Shown piece by piece: positions 6,064 through 7,934 of a stretch of DNA of 7,934 nucleotides. The notes under the pieces were generated by a model that saw only the letters and a program-made list of their open reading frames with translations, ran no database searches and was not told where the DNA came from. Source of the stretch: Bacillota bacterium. GTDB taxonomy: Bacteria > Bacillota > Proteinivoracia > UBA4975. The stretch spans positions 1 through 7,934 of the forward strand of contig JAAYHI010000003.1 in the NCBI GenBank assembly GCA_012727415.1. The letters are read 5' to 3'. The translations under genes and the position numbers were made by a program. Each line of letters opens with the position of its first letter. Position 1 is the stretch's first letter.

Positions 6064-6093
6064 AGGACCGGATATAAAGTAGACTAATATACT
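6064..6093 (+). promoter_or_regulatory. Possible promoter of the ATP-grasp gene
   Basis: TATACT (6088-6093) is a good -10 box with a poor -35 (AGGACC, 6064-6069) at 18 bp. TATAAAGTA (6073-6081) also differs by one base from the sigma-K -10 pattern CATAnnnTA, but no matching -35 AC was found at the right distance. Vegetative versus sporulation control cannot be decided from this. Confidence 0.3.
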
Positions 6094-6116
6094 GTACACA
6101 GGAGGTTTCTGCCAAT

Positions 6117-7148
6117 ATGGAAAATGTATTGGTGGGAGTGCTGTGTAAAGAGATCATCCCTGACCTCTACAGCCCGGTCAGGAATAAGTTGCCTTTTGAC
6201 CTGCTTCTCTTCACCAGGAGGGGAATCAATTGGGGAAGGGGCGTTATTTCAGGTTTGCTTTTGCGCAAAGGCCATTGGCGGCAGGGGGAAATGCCCTTTC
6301 CCGATGCCGTGTACAATCAGCTGTACACCCGGTCCTCTGCTCTGGTCAGGGGGCTGGAAAGGGTCATTGGCCGCGGCAAGGTTTTTAATATCCTCACCCG
6401 GTTTAACAAACTGACTACGCACTCCATCCTGGCCAACAGCAAATTAAGGTCACTGCTCATTCCCACCCGGCCATACAGCGAAAAATCACTGTGGGAGATG
6501 CTGGGCTCCGGCTCCGTAATAGTCAAACCGGTGTATGGATGCAATGGCAGGAATGTCCTCAAACTGGCCCGGGCCGGGGCAGAGTACAGGGTCTTCCTGC
6601 AGTCAGATTATGATTTCAGGACCTTCTCGCGGGCGGGTGAATTGCTGGGGTGGTTGAAAAAATACACTGGCCAGGAGGATTATATTCTCCAGCCCTTTCT
6701 AGTTTTCACCGCCCTGAATGGCCATATATTCGATCTGCGCATGCTGGTGCAAAAGGATAGCCTGGGACAGTGGCAAGTCCCCGCAACCCTGAGCAGATTG
6801 GGGTTTGAAGGCTATTATATTAATAATCTCCCTTGGGATGTGCGCACTGCCGAGCTAGTGCTCGAATCTGTCCCCTGCGCTGTCTCCATTCCCCAGCTAA
6901 AGGCCTATGCAGTCGCTGTCGCTGTGAGCATGGAGAAGGCCATCGGCCACCTGGGCGATCTCAGCGTTGATTTTGGAATTGCCGCTGGCAGGCCGTGGCT
7001 CATTGAAGTCAACGGCATGCCGCAAAAGCAGGTTTTCGGGAAGATCAGTGTCAAGACCTTGGAGAGAGTCCTGTGGACTCCTTTGATGTATGCCAGATTC
7101 CTGGCCGCTGCAAATCTAAAAAATGGAGGAGGAACTTGGGAGTTGTAA
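6117..7148 (+). CDS. YheC/YheD family ATP-grasp protein (endospore coat-associated)
   Basis: A 343-residue protein. The N-terminal part (1-about 110) resembles the YheC/D start: VGVLCKEI, then FDLLLFTRRGINW. The ATP-grasp domain follows: SVIVKPVYGCNGRNV (133-147, nucleotide-binding lysine K137), DYILQPFL (188-195), HIFDLRMLVQKD (203-214), LSVDFGIAAGRPWLIEVNG (282-300) and MPQK. The E297/N299 pair should hold the metal ions. Such enzymes join a carboxylate to an amine or similar acceptor with ATP; the substrate of the YheC/D family is not established. In Bacillus the family is associated with the endospore coat. The ribosome binding site AGGAGG (6100-6105) is 11 bases from the ATG, slightly long. 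The TTG start of the beta-propeller gene lies inside its last four codons, suggesting an operon and a shared role, perhaps on the spore surface (inference). Confidence 0.88.
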   Translation: MENVLVGVLCKEIIPDLYSPVRNKLPFDLLLFTRRGINWGRGVISGLLLRKGHWRQGEMPFPDAVYNQLYTRSSALVRGLERVIGRGKVFNILTRFNKLTTHSILANSKLRSLLIPTRPYSEKSLWEMLGSGSVIVKPVYGCNGRNVLKLARAGAEYRVFLQSDYDFRTFSRAGELLGWLKKYTGQEDYILQPFLVFTALNGHIFDLRMLVQKDSLGQWQVPATLSRLGFEGYYINNLPWDVRTAELVLESVPCAVSIPQLKAYAVAVAVSMEKAIGHLGDLSVDFGIAAGRPWLIEVNGMPQKQVFGKISVKTLERVLWTPLMYARFLAAANLKNGGGTWEL

Positions 7149-7934
7149 AATGCCCATGTGGTGAATTGCTTACCGGTATTGCCCCTGGTGAAGCCATAAA
7201 AGTTTTTTATTCCGGGGAACCGGTTGTGGGATACCTGGCAGGTGCTGTCACTCCTAATGTGCTGCAAATTGAGAATTTGGGCGAACTGATCAATCTCTGC
7301 TGCAACAGGTTGGTTCAAGTCACCCGGCTCAACATCGTCCCCCTGGCCTATGTGCCAGTGCAAAGTGAGGATGTTGTCTCGGTGATTAATACCAACACGA
7401 ATACTGTCGTTGGGGAAATTTCCGTGGGAGAATTCCCCGGCGGCGTTGCCATCACTCCTGATGCGAGAAAGGCCTATGTGGCCCATTCTGGAGACGACTC
7501 AGTTTCGGTAATCGATACTTTAAATGGTGTGGTGGTGAGGGTGATTCCGGTGGGTGACGGGCCCGATGAGGTAGCGATTACTCCCGACGGGGAGAAAGTT
7601 TATGTCTCAAACGTAAGTGACGATACAGTGTCCGTCATCGATACCGCAACAGAATTGGTGATTGCCACAATTTCGGTAGGGGATGCTCCCAGGGGCATAG
7701 CTGTTTCTCCCGATGGCAGCAAAGTATATGTGACCAACTTTGGGGGGAATACAGTTACTGTCATCGACACTGCCACTGATACCGCAGGCGATACCATTAC
7801 CGTAGGGGATAATCCAGTGGGGGTAGCTTTTACCTTTGATGGCAGCAAAGCTTATGTTACCAACTTTGATGAGTTTTCTGTGTCGGTAATTGATGTGGCC
7901 ACAAATACAGCTGTCGGCGCTATCCTTGTGGAGA
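7136..7934 (+). CDS. Cys-rich N-terminal segment plus YVTN beta-propeller protein (partial, runs off right edge)
   Basis: The frame is open to the window end, giving 266 residues. The proposed start is TTG 7136, with GGAGGAGG at 7125-7132; it overlaps the ATP-grasp gene by 13 bases. No ATG is available in frame nearby; a later TTG near 7163 lacks a ribosome binding site. The first 75 or so residues carry KCPCGE (C6, C8) and LCCNR (C55, C56), a possible metal site, and show no signal peptide. From about residue 71 come YVTN/YNCE-type blades of 42 residues. Each has the pattern (VGxxPxGVAxTPDGxKxYVTN)-(xxxxVSVIDTATxT), with anchor isoleucines at residues 84, 126, 168, 210 and 252. A complete propeller would need about seven blades, so two or more lie outside. 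YVTN propellers serve as surface or binding modules; no enzyme function is implied. Coupling to a spore coat-associated gene suggests a spore-surface role, which is inference. Confidence 0.82.
   Translation, partial: MGVVKCPCGELLTGIAPGEAIKVFYSGEPVVGYLAGAVTPNVLQIENLGELINLCCNRLVQVTRLNIVPLAYVPVQSEDVVSVINTNTNTVVGEISVGEFPGGVAITPDARKAYVAHSGDDSVSVIDTLNGVVVRVIPVGDGPDEVAITPDGEKVYVSNVSDDTVSVIDTATELVIATISVGDAPRGIAVSPDGSKVYVTNFGGNTVTVIDTATDTAGDTITVGDNPVGVAFTFDGSKAYVTNFDEFSVSVIDVATNTAVGAILVE
7346..7934 (+). repeat. Tandem 126-bp coding repeats (YVTN blades)
   Basis: The SVI(D/N)T codons recur with exact spacing. The Ile codons start at 7385, 7511, 7637, 7763 and 7889, each 126 bases apart (42 codons). 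Third positions vary freely between copies, so the units are old protein repeats rather than a recent DNA expansion. Confidence 0.9.

Noticed and set aside
6905..7486. Minus-strand frame of 193 codons
   Set aside because: It is antisense to the end of the ATP-grasp gene and the start of the propeller gene, both of which carry clear family motifs on the plus strand.
7600..7848. Minus-strand frame with a repetitive SVAVSMT-like sequence
   Set aside because: The repetition is only the complement of the 126-bp propeller repeats.
7346..7934. Tandem repeats as a CRISPR or satellite array
   Set aside because: The 126-bp units are in frame, diverge at third positions and encode the YVTN blade pattern; there are no short identical repeats with unique spacers.

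Overview
The window looks like chromosomal DNA of a spore-forming member of the Bacillota (Firmicutes), probably one of the anaerobic clostridial-type lineages of intermediate GC. The reasons are strong AGGAGG-type ribosome binding sites, GTG/TTG starts, consensus sigma-A-like promoters, a PadR plus DUF2812 gene pair, and a YheC/YheD-family (endospore coat-associated) ATP-grasp gene. This placement is an inference; no rRNA or taxonomic marker is present.

Left part (1-2020, minus strand): the remains of a drug-efflux type ABC-2 transporter operon. The order in the direction of transcription is a TetR-family regulator, a remnant of about 37 codons from the C-terminus of an ABC ATP-binding subunit, a complete six-helix permease, and a second permease that runs off the left edge. 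The ATPase body (Walker A, signature and Walker B regions) is missing, and the scar lies a few bases after the TetR stop. In the TetR leader an 8-bp-arm inverted repeat covers the -35 box, as expected for autorepression.

Middle (1954-3518, plus strand): a divergent PadR-family regulator followed by a DUF2812 membrane protein whose start overlaps the PadR stop by 8 bases. The promoter is near-consensus (TTGACA, 17 bp, TATTAT). A perfect 14-bp palindrome lies over the predicted transcription start, and a degenerate copy of the TetR palindrome lies over the -35 box. A strong bidirectional hairpin terminator separates this pair from a convergent MFS efflux-type transporter (3564-4811, minus).

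Right part: a gene-poor stretch of about 330 bp with several GC-rich inverted repeats (4812-5141), then a monocistronic exodeoxyribonuclease III gene (xth, minus) with its own extended -10 promoter and terminator. Divergent from it (plus) is a YheC/YheD-like ATP-grasp gene. Its last codons contain a GGAGGAGG ribosome binding site and a TTG start for a YVTN/YNCE-type beta-propeller protein with a short four-cysteine N-terminal segment. That gene has an exact 126-bp internal repeat period and runs off the right edge. Neither this gene nor the left-edge permease is a complete open frame, so both are easy to miss.

The themes are efflux with local repressors (TetR/ABC, PadR/DUF2812, MFS), DNA repair, and a possible spore-surface operon. 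The observations most worth following are the decapitated ABC operon and the coupled ATP-grasp/Cys-rich propeller pair.
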